Positions 54,377-62,968 of a stretch of 64,000 nt of DNA are shown in pieces. Under the pieces are notes generated by a model that saw only the letters and a list, made by a program, of their open reading frames with translations, was not told where the DNA came from and made no database searches. The translations under genes and the position numbers were made by a program. Each line of letters starts with the position of its first letter. Position 1 is the stretch's first letter. The DNA comes from an uncultured Prevotellaceae bacterium (GTDB lineage: Bacteria; Bacteroidota; Bacteroidia; Bacteroidales; Bacteroidaceae). The stretch lies in NCBI GenBank assembly GCA_902767775.1, contig CACXIP010000009.1:1-64000 (forward strand). Direction: 5' to 3'.

Positions 54377-55159
54377 ATGAAACACTATTTCATTGCCCTT
54401 TTCGCATTCCTAACCATCGCCACTACAGGCAGCGCACTCTCCTTCGACGAGGCTCGTCATGAGGCTCTATACCTCACCGACAAGATGGCATATGAACTGA
54501 TGCTTTCCACCGAGCAGATGGAGGCGGTCTATGAGATTAATCTCGACTATCTTCTCAATGTCAACAGGGGCAGTGACCTCTATGGCATTTTCTGGGAGCG
54601 TCGTAATATCGACTTGCAGTATGTGCTGAGCCCCTATCAGTATGAGATATACCTGTCGGCCAACTATTTCTACAGGCCGCTCAACTGGATTCGTGGAGCA
54701 TGGAAACTGGCAATCTATGGCAGATACGCCGACCCGCACCTTTTCTATTATTCCAGACCAAGGGCGTGGGTGTCGTTCCGTGGTGGGCGCAACGTGGGTA
54801 CAAGGAGTTTCTATATGGGCCGCAACTACTACGCTCCTCAGAGAGGTGCAAGACCGGACAGAGGCCACGCTCCCAATGTTTATCAGCGTAGAGGAAACCA
54901 TCCCGGTCAGGGTTACCGTCCGCAGGGCAATGGTCAGCGTCCCAATCCCGACTATCGTCCGCAGGGCAACGGTCAGCGCCCCAACCCCGACTACCGTCCG
55001 CAGGGCAATCAGAGCCGTCCTGCTCAGCCCGGCCAACCTGTACGCCGTGGTCAATCCGGTCAATCTGGTCAATTTGGTCAACCTAGTAACTCCGGAAACT
55101 CCGCTCAGCCTGCCCAGCCCGATCCATCTTCTGGCGGCCGCCGTGTCTTCCGCAGATAA
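54377..55159 (+). CDS. Exported protein with Arg/Tyr-rich core and RPQGNGQRPNPDY repeats
   Basis: A 260-residue protein with signal peptide (about 1-20, ending GSALS). The N-terminal half (25-130) is a small helical domain (DKMAYELMLSTEQMEAVYEI; LQYVLSPYQYEIYLSANYFY), a pattern seen in other Bacteroidota exported proteins of unknown function. The C-terminal half is low-complexity: a 13-residue unit RPQGNGQRPNPDY occurs twice and a third time in part (39-base DNA repeats at 54917-54955, 54956-54994 and onward), followed by GQSGQSGQFGQ runs. It ends GGRRVFRR, basic and probably surface or cell-wall associated. No catalytic motif is seen. It has its own promoter box and stands alone. Confidence 0.75.
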   Translation: MKHYFIALFAFLTIATTGSALSFDEARHEALYLTDKMAYELMLSTEQMEAVYEINLDYLLNVNRGSDLYGIFWERRNIDLQYVLSPYQYEIYLSANYFYRPLNWIRGAWKLAIYGRYADPHLFYYSRPRAWVSFRGGRNVGTRSFYMGRNYYAPQRGARPDRGHAPNVYQRRGNHPGQGYRPQGNGQRPNPDYRPQGNGQRPNPDYRPQGNQSRPAQPGQPVRRGQSGQSGQFGQPSNSGNSAQPAQPDPSSGGRRVFRR

Positions 55160-55258
55160 ATCAATCAGATGCCATAACCATCATCACCTTGGCCGTTCCT
55201 GCATTTTTTTTCTTTGTTTTTTTGAATTTTTCTCATCATCTTACTATATTAGGTCAGA

Positions 55259-55585
55259 ATGATATTCAATCGTTTTGATAAGATAGATAATAACCTAATG
55301 TCGATTAAGATGAATCATCAAAATTTACAAGAGAATTTGAATCCGCCTATGCTTCAGGAGGAGATGAAGCAGAAAGGACGTGAGGCACGGAAGAAAGCCA
55401 AGGATTTGCAGAGAAGACTGGTGACCGAGTCCGACTCCGAGGTCAGGAAGCAGATGAGCAGGGAAATGGACCGGCTGTTCTGCGAGGCACGCTACTGGAC
55501 AGAGAAGGCAAAGCTGACTCATGCCCTGGAGCGCAGTATAGAGCGTGAATTCCTCAGCATGGGAGCAGAAATGAATGACAAGTGA
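55259..55585 (+). CDS. Small charged helical protein of unknown function
   Basis: A 108-residue protein, soluble, without signal peptide. After a short N-terminus it is nearly all charged helix: LQEEMKQKGREARKKAKDLQ, RRLVTESDSEVRKQMSREMD, RLFCEARYWTEKAKLTHALE, RSIEREFLSMGAEM. Coiled-coil or helical-bundle structure is likely. In-frame ATGs at 55298 and 55310 are alternative starts. A weak box (TATATTAG) lies near 55242. I do not recognise the family. The same reading frame continues after its TGA into a short ORF that looks coding (55613-55705). Confidence 0.55.
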   Translation: MIFNRFDKIDNNLMSIKMNHQNLQENLNPPMLQEEMKQKGREARKKAKDLQRRLVTESDSEVRKQMSREMDRLFCEARYWTEKAKLTHALERSIEREFLSMGAEMNDK

Positions 55586-55612
55586 AAAGTGAGGCACAAC
55601 GGAGGCGAGGGC

Positions 55613-55705
55613 ATGAGCATCTATCCCCTCATCGTCCAGATGTCACCCGAAGAGGCAGATGCCGCCCGCAAGTCCCTCCTCGATGGCCAAAAAAATGTCG
55701 AATGA
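55613..55705 (+). CDS. Possible 30-residue small protein downstream of, and in frame with, the helical protein
   Basis: ATG at 55613 opens MSIYPLIVQMSPEEADAARK and ends KNVE with TGA at 55703-55705; a GTG at 55589 would add 8 residues. It is in the same frame as the gene ending at 55585, with no frameshift between them, so it could be a separate small protein, a readthrough extension or the old end of a longer gene. The MSPEEADAARKSLLDG segment has a natural amphipathic helix composition. Nothing else supports it. Confidence 0.3.
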   Translation: MSIYPLIVQMSPEEADAARKSLLDGQKNVE

Positions 55706-55794
55706 AATTGAATTTCTCACAAAATGTAACGATATTGCTCTATAGAATTCATCCTAAAAACCTCACGTTGTAAAGGCTAATCGTCTATTGACCT

Positions 55795-56277
55795 ATGGCA
55801 GAATATGAAATAAAAGACGGTGTGGGAATCATTCCTGAAGGAGAAAATAAGATTTCCTTCTGCGCATTTCAGAATTGTAATGAACTGAAGAGTATCGTCA
55901 TCCCCGACTCTGTGACGGAGATTGAACAAGGAGCCTTCGATAGCTGCACGGGTCTGACAAACATCGTCATCCCCAAGACGGTGCAGAAGATTGGAATCTG
56001 TGCCTTCTATAACTGCACGGGGCTGACAAGTGCATCTGTATTGGGTCCTGTTAAATTGATGGATAGTACTTTTTTTGGATGTGCTGCATTGGAGTGTGTG
56101 ACCTTGGGGGTCGGTATCAAGAAAATCAGCGAAGAAGCTTTTAAGGGTTGCACCATGCTGAGAACCATCAACGTGCCCGCCAAAAAGGCCGACTACTACA
56201 AGAAGCGTCTGCCCGAAGAACTGCACAGCCTTATCGTGGAACTGCCAGAAGAGAAGAAAGCGAGTAAGCGAAAGTAG
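55795..56277 (+). CDS. BspA-type leucine-rich repeat protein (LRR_5), short
   Basis: A 160-residue protein built of about four 23-residue LRR_5 repeats of the BspA/TpLRR type, for example LKSIVIPDSVTEIEQGAFDS, LTNIVIPKTVQKIGICAFYN and ECVTLGVGIKKISEEAFKG. A C-terminal basic tail (about 130-160) follows. It has no signal peptide, so it is either cytoplasmic or a fragment of a longer surface protein. Its short length and lone position suggest a member of a repeat family that varies by duplication and deletion. Binding to other proteins is the known role of the fold. Upstream of it there is no recognised promoter box. Confidence 0.8.
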   Translation: MAEYEIKDGVGIIPEGENKISFCAFQNCNELKSIVIPDSVTEIEQGAFDSCTGLTNIVIPKTVQKIGICAFYNCTGLTSASVLGPVKLMDSTFFGCAALECVTLGVGIKKISEEAFKGCTMLRTINVPAKKADYYKKRLPEELHSLIVELPEEKKASKRK

Positions 56278-56681
56278 AGCGATGCTTGCATCAGTTTTAC
56301 TGAGTGTGAGTAGACCCGCCAATCAATGCTCGAATACAGCAAACTTGACACCCTCGCCATGGTGCGGATATGGGAGAAACCTTCAACAAAAATTTTAGAA
56401 TAATTATATGGCAATTATATGCTTTAATGCTATCGATTACCTCCACATTGCGAGGTTTTATAGATTGTTTCCTTTTTTCATTCGCTTTGCGAGACCCACA
56501 TTGCAAACTGAGACATTCTGTTAAGATTGTTGCATCTGTCGGTCGTTTTTCTTCATCAGGAAATGCAAATAAATAGATATTTCTCAATCAAAATTCATTT
56601 TTTTGCAGTAACTTTGCACCATCAATTTTATGGTAAAGTAAATCAATTGGAACATTCAACTTATTTTTTATAGCATCAATT
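56278..56681. other. 404-base gap with no gene, ending in the pfp promoter
   Basis: I see no gene. Contents: a minus-7 box TAACTTTG at 56609-56616, about 59 bases of leader before the ATG at 56682, and a direct repeat of CCACATTGC (about 56439-56447 and 56503-56511). No terminator for the LRR gene is evident. Short frames of up to about 95 codons occur on both strands but none has coding features or a start context. Confidence 0.5.
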
Positions 56682-58322
56682 ATGGAAAAAAGCGCATTGC
56701 AGCAGGCCCGGGCAGCCTACATGCCCAAATTGCCAAAGGCTCTGCAGGGAGCCGTCAAAGTGAAGGAGGGTGCTCCTACTCAGAGTGTTGACAACCAAGA
56801 GGAAATCAAAAAACTCTTTCCCAACACCTATGGCATGCCGCTCGTCGAATTCGTACCGGGCGACGTGGCTGAAAGCAAAAAAATGAATGTCGGCATCATC
56901 CTCAGCGGAGGGCAGGCTCCCGGCGGACACAACGTCATCTGCGGACTCTTCGATACCGTCAAGAAACTCAACCCCGAGAACAAGCTCTACGGATTCCTTA
57001 TGGGTCCCGGTGGTCTCGTCGACCACAACTATATGGAGCTTACTGCTGATATCATAGATGATTACCGCAACACAGGCGGCTTCGACATGATTGCCAGCGG
57101 ACGCACCAAACTCGAGGAGGTAGACCAGTTTGAGAAGGGCTATGAAATCATCAAACAGCTCGGTATCCAGGCCATCGTCATCATCGGTGGCGACGACTCC
57201 AACACCAACGCATGTGTCCTCGCTGAGTATTATGCAGCAAAGAAATATGGCGTACAGGTCATCGGTTGCCCAAAGACCATCGACGGCGACCTCAAAAACG
57301 ACCAGATTGAGACAAGCTTCGGTTTCGACACTGCCACCAAGACCTATTCCGAACTCATCGGCAATATTGAGCGCGACTGCAACTCGGCACGCAAATATTG
57401 GCACTTTATCAAGCTCATGGGACGCTCCGCCAGCCACATCGCTTTGGAGTGCGCACTGCAATGCCAGCCCAACCTCTGCATCATCTCTGAGGAGGTGGAG
57501 GCCAAGGACCTGACACTCAACGATATCGTGGAGCAGATATGCAACGCTGTCGTTGCCCGTGCCAATAAGAACCTCAACTATGGCGTGGTGCTCGTGCCGG
57601 AGGGACTCATCGAGTTCATACCTGCCATCGGACGACTCATCGAGGAACTCAATGACCTGCTTGCAGCTCATGGTGCAGATTACAAAGACCTGGAGCCTGA
57701 GGCTCAGCGCGCTTATATCCTTGCACACCTCAGCAAGGAGAACGCTGCCACATTTGAGACGCTGCCTGAGAATGTAGCTCACCAGCTCTCTCTCGACAGA
57801 GACCCTCACGGCAACGTGCAGGTATCGCTCATCGAGACCGAAAGACTGCTTTCTGATATGTGTGAGGCAAAACTTGCCAAATGGGCAAAGGAAGGCAAAT
57901 ACAAAGGCAAGTTCGCCACATTGCATCACTTCTTCGGCTATGAGGGACGCTGCGCCGCTCCTTCCAACTATGATGCCGACTATTGCTATGCGCTCGGCAG
58001 CAGTGCCGCCCACCTCATTGCCAACGGCAAGACAGGATACATGGCCATCGTGAAGAACACCACCGCTCCCAACGATGAGTGGAAGGCAGGTGGAGTGCCC
58101 ATCACCATGATGATGAATATGGAGCGCCGCAACGGTAAGATGAAACCGGTAATCCGCAAGGCTCTCGTAGAACTCGAAGGCAAACCGTTCCAGGCTTTCG
58201 CCGCTATGCGCGACAAGTGGGCGGTGGAAACATGCTTCGTTTATCCTGGTCCAATTCAGTACTGGGGACCGAGCGAGGTCTGCGACAAGACCACCATCAC
58301 ACTGGCCCTTGAGAAGGCTTGA
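56682..58322 (+). CDS. pfp: Pyrophosphate-dependent 6-phosphofructokinase
   Basis: A 546-residue cytoplasmic enzyme phosphorylating fructose-6-phosphate with pyrophosphate. VGIILSGGQAPGGHNVICGL (about 70-89) is the phosphate-binding loop; IIGGDDSNTNA (about 168-176) has the GGDD sequence in place of GGDGS of ATP-using enzymes, the mark of PPi dependence; PKTIDGDLKNDQIE (about 197-210) is the catalytic loop with Asp201; and MGRSASHIALECALQ follows. The length and N-terminal extension (about 65 residues) match the long beta-type PFP found in Bacteroidota and plants. The lysozyme ATG overlaps its stop (TGATG), so the two are translationally coupled. It is reached by the promoter at 56609. Confidence 0.95.
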   Translation: MEKSALQQARAAYMPKLPKALQGAVKVKEGAPTQSVDNQEEIKKLFPNTYGMPLVEFVPGDVAESKKMNVGIILSGGQAPGGHNVICGLFDTVKKLNPENKLYGFLMGPGGLVDHNYMELTADIIDDYRNTGGFDMIASGRTKLEEVDQFEKGYEIIKQLGIQAIVIIGGDDSNTNACVLAEYYAAKKYGVQVIGCPKTIDGDLKNDQIETSFGFDTATKTYSELIGNIERDCNSARKYWHFIKLMGRSASHIALECALQCQPNLCIISEEVEAKDLTLNDIVEQICNAVVARANKNLNYGVVLVPEGLIEFIPAIGRLIEELNDLLAAHGADYKDLEPEAQRAYILAHLSKENAATFETLPENVAHQLSLDRDPHGNVQVSLIETERLLSDMCEAKLAKWAKEGKYKGKFATLHHFFGYEGRCAAPSNYDADYCYALGSSAAHLIANGKTGYMAIVKNTTAPNDEWKAGGVPITMMMNMERRNGKMKPVIRKALVELEGKPFQAFAAMRDKWAVETCFVYPGPIQYWGPSEVCDKTTITLALEKA

Positions 58323-59203
58323 TGAGTAACAGCTCCCTGATCAACCGACTACGCCGCATCCCCGTCATGGTATGGTGGGGATGCGGATTGTTGTTGGCTG
58401 TAGTCTATTCATGTGTCTTGTATTCCTATTTCGTGGAACCTATCAGTTTCAGATGGAGGGCGATATATGGCGACCCCAACTATCCCAAGGGATATGAGAT
58501 TCATGGCATCGACATCAGCCATCATCAGGGAGAGATTGACTGGACCAAACTGGGCAATGCCATGATTGACCGAACCTACGTCAGGTTTGTCATGATCAAG
58601 GCGACAGAGGGAGCCGACCATATCGATGATTGCTTTGAGAGAAATTTTGAAATGGCAAAGGCAACAGGGTTCATCCGTGGCGCCTACCATTTCTGGAGCA
58701 CGCTCTCAACGGCACGCGAACAAGCGTATTTCTTCCTCAACAACGTGGAGCTGAAACCGGGCGACCTGCCGCCAGTGCTCGACGTGGAGGCAAAACCGGA
58801 AAGCATGTCCGACGAGGATTTCCAAATGGAAATACTGGCTTGGCTCCATATCGTGGAGGACAGGTATCACGCAAAACCCATTATCTACACCTATTATAAA
58901 TTTAAGGAGGCATACCTCAGCGATGAGCGCTTCGATGACTATCCTTATTGGATAGCACACTATTATGTGCCCAAGGTGGAATATACTGGGAAATGGAAAT
59001 TCTGGCAGCACACCGACGTGGGGCGCTTGCCGGGCATCAAGGGGTATGTCGACCTTGATATCTACAATGGGAGCCACTATGACCTGGAGCGGCTCACACT
59101 CAGTGAGGAAAATTTCGAAAAAGCAGAAATCTTCCCTGCCGACAGCACTTACTCAGAGAGAAACGACAGCGATACCCAGTCGTCTATTGATGACTTTGAC
59201 TGA
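58322..59203 (+). CDS. Membrane-anchored GH25 lysozyme-like muramidase
   Basis: A 293-residue protein with one N-terminal membrane helix (about 15-38, MVWWGCGLLLAVVYSCVLYS) and a GH25 barrel outside (about 55-270). The catalytic region starts GIDISHHQGEIDW (Asp64); VMIKATEGADHIDD, AYHFWS, and LDVEAKPESM (Asp-x-Glu acid pair) follow, then KFWQHTDVGRLPGIKG and DLDIYNG at the substrate cleft end. GH25 enzymes cut the NAM-NAG bond of peptidoglycan. The start ATG overlaps the PFP stop, and its 3-prime end (59149-59203) overlaps the 3-prime end of prmA on the other strand by 55 bases. A cell-wall remodelling role is most likely; a phage endolysin is unlikely because of the anchor and the context. 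Confidence 0.88.
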   Translation: MSNSSLINRLRRIPVMVWWGCGLLLAVVYSCVLYSYFVEPISFRWRAIYGDPNYPKGYEIHGIDISHHQGEIDWTKLGNAMIDRTYVRFVMIKATEGADHIDDCFERNFEMAKATGFIRGAYHFWSTLSTAREQAYFFLNNVELKPGDLPPVLDVEAKPESMSDEDFQMEILAWLHIVEDRYHAKPIIYTYYKFKEAYLSDERFDDYPYWIAHYYVPKVEYTGKWKFWQHTDVGRLPGIKGYVDLDIYNGSHYDLERLTLSEENFEKAEIFPADSTYSERNDSDTQSSIDDFD

Positions 59204-60018
59204 CAGACAAGTCCCAAACGCTCGGCCTCGGCGGTGAGCAAGGCCACGTCGCTCTCATAGAATCCACTCAATATCAGCTTTCCGCCCTTGGCGAGTACAC
59301 CACACATCGATGCCATGTCTGCCAACAGGATGTTGCGGTTGATGTTGGCCATCACAATGTCGAACACTCCGCTGACATGGGAGAGCACATGGACATCACC
59401 CATGAGCACCTCGATGTTGTCGGCACCGTTGAGTTGTGCGTTATGAACCGTGTTTTCCACACTCCACTCGTCGATGTCGTAGGCCACCACATCGGCAGCA
59501 CCTGCCTTGGAGGCGGCAATGGAGAGTATGCCGGTGCCGCAGCCGCAGTCGAGCACACGCTTGCCATGGAGTTCGGAATGCAGCAGATGGGCAACCATCA
59601 TCTGGGTGGTCTCATGTGTGCCGGTGCCAAAAGCCATCTTGGCGTCAATCACTATCTCCAGCTGCCCCTCTTCGATATCCACGGGGTGCTTTGTGTCGTG
59701 GATGACACAGAGTCCGTCGACAACGATAGGCTCATATCCCTCCTCTTCCCACACTGCATTCCAGTCGCGGTATTCGGCTTTCTCCAAATCATAACTCACA
59801 CTGATGCCCTGAATGGGGAAGTCGGCGAGGGAGGCATCGAGCAGTTCGCGGTGAAGAAGGTCATCCTGGACATAACCGGTAAGCATGCCATCCTCTTCGC
59901 TGAAACTTTCAAAACCTGCCTCAGATGCCAAACCCATAACAAGGTCACGGGCTGTGTCCAGCAGCTCGGGCGATATGTCAGCACCGCTGATGTGAAATGT
60001 GGCTTGCAAATAGTTCAT
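59149..60018 (-). CDS. prmA: Ribosomal protein L11 methyltransferase
   Basis: A 289-residue cytoplasmic SAM-dependent methyltransferase. The N-terminal domain (about 1-100) binds L11; the C-terminal part has the SAM motif RVLDCGCGTGILSIAASKAG, motif DVVAYDIDEW, and the PrmA NINRNIL post-motif in DIVMANINRNILL, with KGGKLILSGFYESD at the end. PrmA trimethylates lysines of L11. The length is as usual. Its 3-prime end overlaps the 3-prime end of the lysozyme gene by 55 bases in opposite orientation. The upstream gap to the next plus-strand gene has AT-rich repeats but I see no definite minus-strand promoter box. Confidence 0.95.
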   Translation of the reverse strand: MNYLQATFHISGADISPELLDTARDLVMGLASEAGFESFSEEDGMLTGYVQDDLLHRELLDASLADFPIQGISVSYDLEKAEYRDWNAVWEEEGYEPIVVDGLCVIHDTKHPVDIEEGQLEIVIDAKMAFGTGTHETTQMMVAHLLHSELHGKRVLDCGCGTGILSIAASKAGAADVVAYDIDEWSVENTVHNAQLNGADNIEVLMGDVHVLSHVSGVFDIVMANINRNILLADMASMCGVLAKGGKLILSGFYESDVALLTAEAERLGLVCQSKSSIDDWVSLSFLSE

Positions 60019-60065
60019 AATTCACAATTCGTAGTTCATTATTGATGAAGTGAAGTAGTGGCAGA

Positions 60066-60100
60066 ACCCCCAAACTCCTCAACTCCAAAATCCACAAACT
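60066..60100. repeat. Short pyrimidine-rich tandem repeat
   Basis: Copies of a unit like CCCAAACTCCTCAACTCC followed by AAAATCC lie in the gap between prmA and the Tyr/Gly-rich protein. The same style of repeat precedes the HTCS gene (15944). Confidence 0.45.
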
Positions 60101-60163
60101 TCATAATTTTCTGCAAATTTATAAAAAATAGGGAAAAACCTACCTCGTTTTAGGGTTTTTCCG

Positions 60164-60194
60164 TATATTTGCATCAAAAGTCGTTGTATTTTTG
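60164..60194 (+). promoter_or_regulatory. Two minus-7 boxes before the Tyr/Gly-rich protein
   Basis: TATATTTG (60164-60171) and TATTTTTG (60187-60194) both fit TAnnTTTG. The first contains the TTTG that could serve as minus-33 for the second (15-base spacer, slightly short). Leaders to the ATG at 60225 would be about 47 or 24 bases. Confidence 0.45.
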
Positions 60195-60224
60195 CAATGT
60201 GAAAACATTTAAACCAGTCGCAAT

Positions 60225-61232
60225 ATGAAAAAGTTGATGATCACAGTATTGATGATGGCTTTCCTGCCGCTGTCCATCTTCGCACAGGACGACATGTACT
60301 ATGTCCCCAAGAAGGGTGAGACAACCAAGAAAGCAGTATCCTACAAGAACAGCCCTGCAATAATCGGGCGTGATGTGAATGTGGATGAGTACAACAGACG
60401 ATTCCGCAGCTCTTATGACATCGTGGGGAAAGACTCGTTGGGCAACGACATCATCGAGTTCACAACTGGCAACGGCGTCTATGGCACAGACACCGTCTTC
60501 GTGTATAAAGGTGATGACGAGGACTTCCGCTACAGCGCACGCTTGGGAATCTATGACGGCTATGCCGGATGGTACAACCCCTGGCTCTATCCCTACCGCA
60601 GCTACTATTACGGTTTTTATGACCCATTTTATTATGGCTACTACCCATGGGCCTGGGATCCATGGTATTCCGACTTCTACTATGGGTATTGGGGATGGTC
60701 ACCCTGGCACTATGGCTACCTTGGATGGCCCTACTACAGCTACTATGGATACTACGGCCGTCCCTATGGATATTATGGAGGCGGTGGCGGTATTGTGCAC
60801 TACAACCATGGCGGCAACCTTGCCACATCAAGTTCAAGTGTAGCACCAAGGTCCTACAACAAGGGCTATACCGTAGCATCCAATGGCACCTTCGGTGGAC
60901 GTGTGGTGAGCAATGGCACTTTCAGCAACAACGTTGGTTCTGCCAGCAGTTCAGGCTCACGCACTTCATACAGCCGCTCGGGAGCCAGAACCAATGCTCT
61001 GGGTGGTGGCAACCGAACCTACTCAGCAGGTGGTTCACGCACATACAACCCATCGTATAGCAATGCTTCTGCACGTTCCTATAGCGCACCGTCGTCGTCA
61101 GGCAACTACAGTGGCGGTTCCTACAGCAGTGGCGGAGGTGGCTCCTACAGCAGTGGCGGTGGAGGCGGTTCCTTCGGTGGTGGCGGCAGCCGCTCTGGTG
61201 GCTCCGGCGGCGGAGGAGGCCGTGGCAGGTAA
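60225..61232 (+). CDS. Exported Tyr/Gly/Trp-rich and Gly/Ser-rich low-complexity protein
   Basis: A 335-residue protein with signal peptide (about 1-20, ending IFAQ). Residues 22-105 are a normal folded-looking region (EYNRRFRSSYDIVGKDSLGN). Then comes an extremely aromatic stretch (about 110-190; YYYGFYDPFYYGYYPWAWDP), followed by Ser/Gly/Arg (about 200-300) and a Gly-run tail (GGGSYSSGGGGGSFGGGGSR). Such composition is seen in surface-exposed structural or fibre-forming proteins. No catalytic motif is visible. It is followed 55 bases later by the OmpP1-type porin and is probably co-transcribed with it. Confidence 0.8.
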   Translation: MKKLMITVLMMAFLPLSIFAQDDMYYVPKKGETTKKAVSYKNSPAIIGRDVNVDEYNRRFRSSYDIVGKDSLGNDIIEFTTGNGVYGTDTVFVYKGDDEDFRYSARLGIYDGYAGWYNPWLYPYRSYYYGFYDPFYYGYYPWAWDPWYSDFYYGYWGWSPWHYGYLGWPYYSYYGYYGRPYGYYGGGGGIVHYNHGGNLATSSSSVAPRSYNKGYTVASNGTFGGRVVSNGTFSNNVGSASSSGSRTSYSRSGARTNALGGGNRTYSAGGSRTYNPSYSNASARSYSAPSSSGNYSGGSYSSGGGGSYSSGGGGGSFGGGGSRSGGSGGGGGRGR

Positions 61233-61287
61233 TATTATGAGGCATTAGCAAATATACATCTTTCAACCTATAAACAACACGACAATA

Positions 61288-62871
61288 ATGAAAATCAAAT
61301 ATTTTTTGATGGCAGTGGCGTTGCTGTCCGCAGGACAGGCTGCTGCTCAGGAGACTTACGAGAACGCCAAAATCGCGGGAGAAGACCTCAATGGTACAGC
61401 TCGCTATGTGGGAATGGGTGGCGCGCTTGACGCACTCGGTGCAGATATCTCCACCATCGGTTCCAACCCTGCTGGCATCGCACGCTTCCGCAAGAGCAAG
61501 ATAGAGGGCACGGTGAGTGTTGTCTCACAGGCTAATGCCGCTGAGTATCCTCATGGTGATGCCACAAAAGTGAGTTTCGACCAGCTCGGCGGTGTGTGGG
61601 CTGTTGCATCGGTCGACGGCTCATCGTATATCAATGCGGGATTCAACTTCCATAAGAGCCGTAACTTCAACCTTATTCTCTCTGCTGACGACATGTTCGG
61701 ACGGCCATCGCCGGACGGAACGGTCTATGCATCGCAGAACAAACTGACTTATATGAAGTTGAACAATGGTCTGTTATGCCCCATGGATGATAATGGGAGG
61801 GTCTATATCGATGAGCCTTACAGCTCTTGCAATCAGCTTGATGATATATATGTGAGAAACCTGTTGTATGCCGCTGGTGACGGACAGCGCTATTTCTACG
61901 AGGCTTCAGGATATGATTTCGACCGTGCCCACAAAGGCTATATCGGAGAATATGACTTCAATATCAGCGGCAACATCAACGACCGCGTCTATTTGGGCCT
62001 GACAGTGGGGTTGCACGATGTGCATTATGAGCATATTGGCGACTATACTGAGATGATACAGTCGAATCCTGAGAACATCAGCAAACTCAATGTCTATGAC
62101 GAACGCAGGATTAAGGGACAGGGTGCGGATGTTAAAGTGGGTGCCATCTTCCGCCCGATAGAGTACTCACCGCTGCTGATTGGTGTTACCGTCCATACAC
62201 CTACATGGTATGACCTCACCACCTCCAATTATACGGAAATCAGCGATGGCAATAATTATGCTTGGTCTGAGGAGTCATACGACTACAAAATCTATACTCC
62301 TTGGAAATTCGGTCTGAGCGCTGGCTATACCGTCGGTAAGCAACTGGCATTGGGCTTCGGCTTCGATTATGCAGACTATGGAACTATCAGGACTCGAATC
62401 AACGATGGCGGAGAGTATTACTTCTATGACTACTATGAGTCAAGTCATAATGATTATAACATGAACGAGCACACTAAGAGAACCCTCAAAGGGGTAAGCA
62501 CAATCAAGGTGGGTGCCGAACTCAAAGTGACTCCCGAACTTGCCCTGCGTGCTGGCTACAACTACGCCACCGCAATGTATGAGAAGGATGGTTTCAAAGA
62601 CGGCACCATTCAGTCGAATGGCTCCTATATCTCTACAGCTACCGACTTCACCAACTGGAAGGACACCAACCGCTTCACCTGCGGATTGGGCTACTCCACA
62701 GGCAAATTCAATTTTGACATCGCCTACCAGTATTCCGTTGCCAAGGGTGACTTCTGTCCCTTCATGAGTTATACGGATGGTCAGTATTATGATTTCGACA
62801 ATGTCGCCAACTTCGTAGAAGTAAACAACAAGCGCCATCAGCTCATGTGCACAATGGGATTCTCATTCTAA
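61288..62871 (+). CDS. Outer-membrane OmpP1/FadL-like beta-barrel protein
   Basis: A 527-residue outer-membrane protein with signal peptide (about 1-20, ending AAAQE). The N-terminal segment TARYVGMGGALDALGADIST then IGSNPAGIARF has the NPAG motif of OmpP1/FadL proteins, whose N-terminus plugs the barrel. A run of alternating beta-strands follows (for example YSPLLIGVTVHTPTWYDLTT; LALGFGFDYADYGTIRTR; FNFDIAYQYSVAKGDFCPF) and it ends with a C-terminal aromatic (FSF), as for outer-membrane insertion. Transport of hydrophobic compounds is the known role in this family. It is probably in an operon with the aromatic-rich exported protein just upstream. The 98 bases after its stop end at a separate promoter. 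Confidence 0.85.
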   Translation: MKIKYFLMAVALLSAGQAAAQETYENAKIAGEDLNGTARYVGMGGALDALGADISTIGSNPAGIARFRKSKIEGTVSVVSQANAAEYPHGDATKVSFDQLGGVWAVASVDGSSYINAGFNFHKSRNFNLILSADDMFGRPSPDGTVYASQNKLTYMKLNNGLLCPMDDNGRVYIDEPYSSCNQLDDIYVRNLLYAAGDGQRYFYEASGYDFDRAHKGYIGEYDFNISGNINDRVYLGLTVGLHDVHYEHIGDYTEMIQSNPENISKLNVYDERRIKGQGADVKVGAIFRPIEYSPLLIGVTVHTPTWYDLTTSNYTEISDGNNYAWSEESYDYKIYTPWKFGLSAGYTVGKQLALGFGFDYADYGTIRTRINDGGEYYFYDYYESSHNDYNMNEHTKRTLKGVSTIKVGAELKVTPELALRAGYNYATAMYEKDGFKDGTIQSNGSYISTATDFTNWKDTNRFTCGLGYSTGKFNFDIAYQYSVAKGDFCPFMSYTDGQYYDFDNVANFVEVNNKRHQLMCTMGFSF

Positions 62872-62968
62872 ATGAGCAATCTTCTCTATAATGGCGTTAA
62901 TATTGTTCGAAAACTCATAATCGAAGTTTTTTTAACGAATTTAAAGAGATAAATAAATATTTATAGAC

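Noticed and set aside
56676-58013. 445-codon open frame on the minus strand opposite the phosphofructokinase
   Set aside because: It lies wholly inside a well-recognised gene and has no motif, signal or start context; it is a shadow of the GC-rich codon use of pfp.
58322-59203. Phage endolysin or prophage remnant from the GH25 domain
   Set aside because: It has a membrane anchor, is coupled to pfp and has no phage genes around it.
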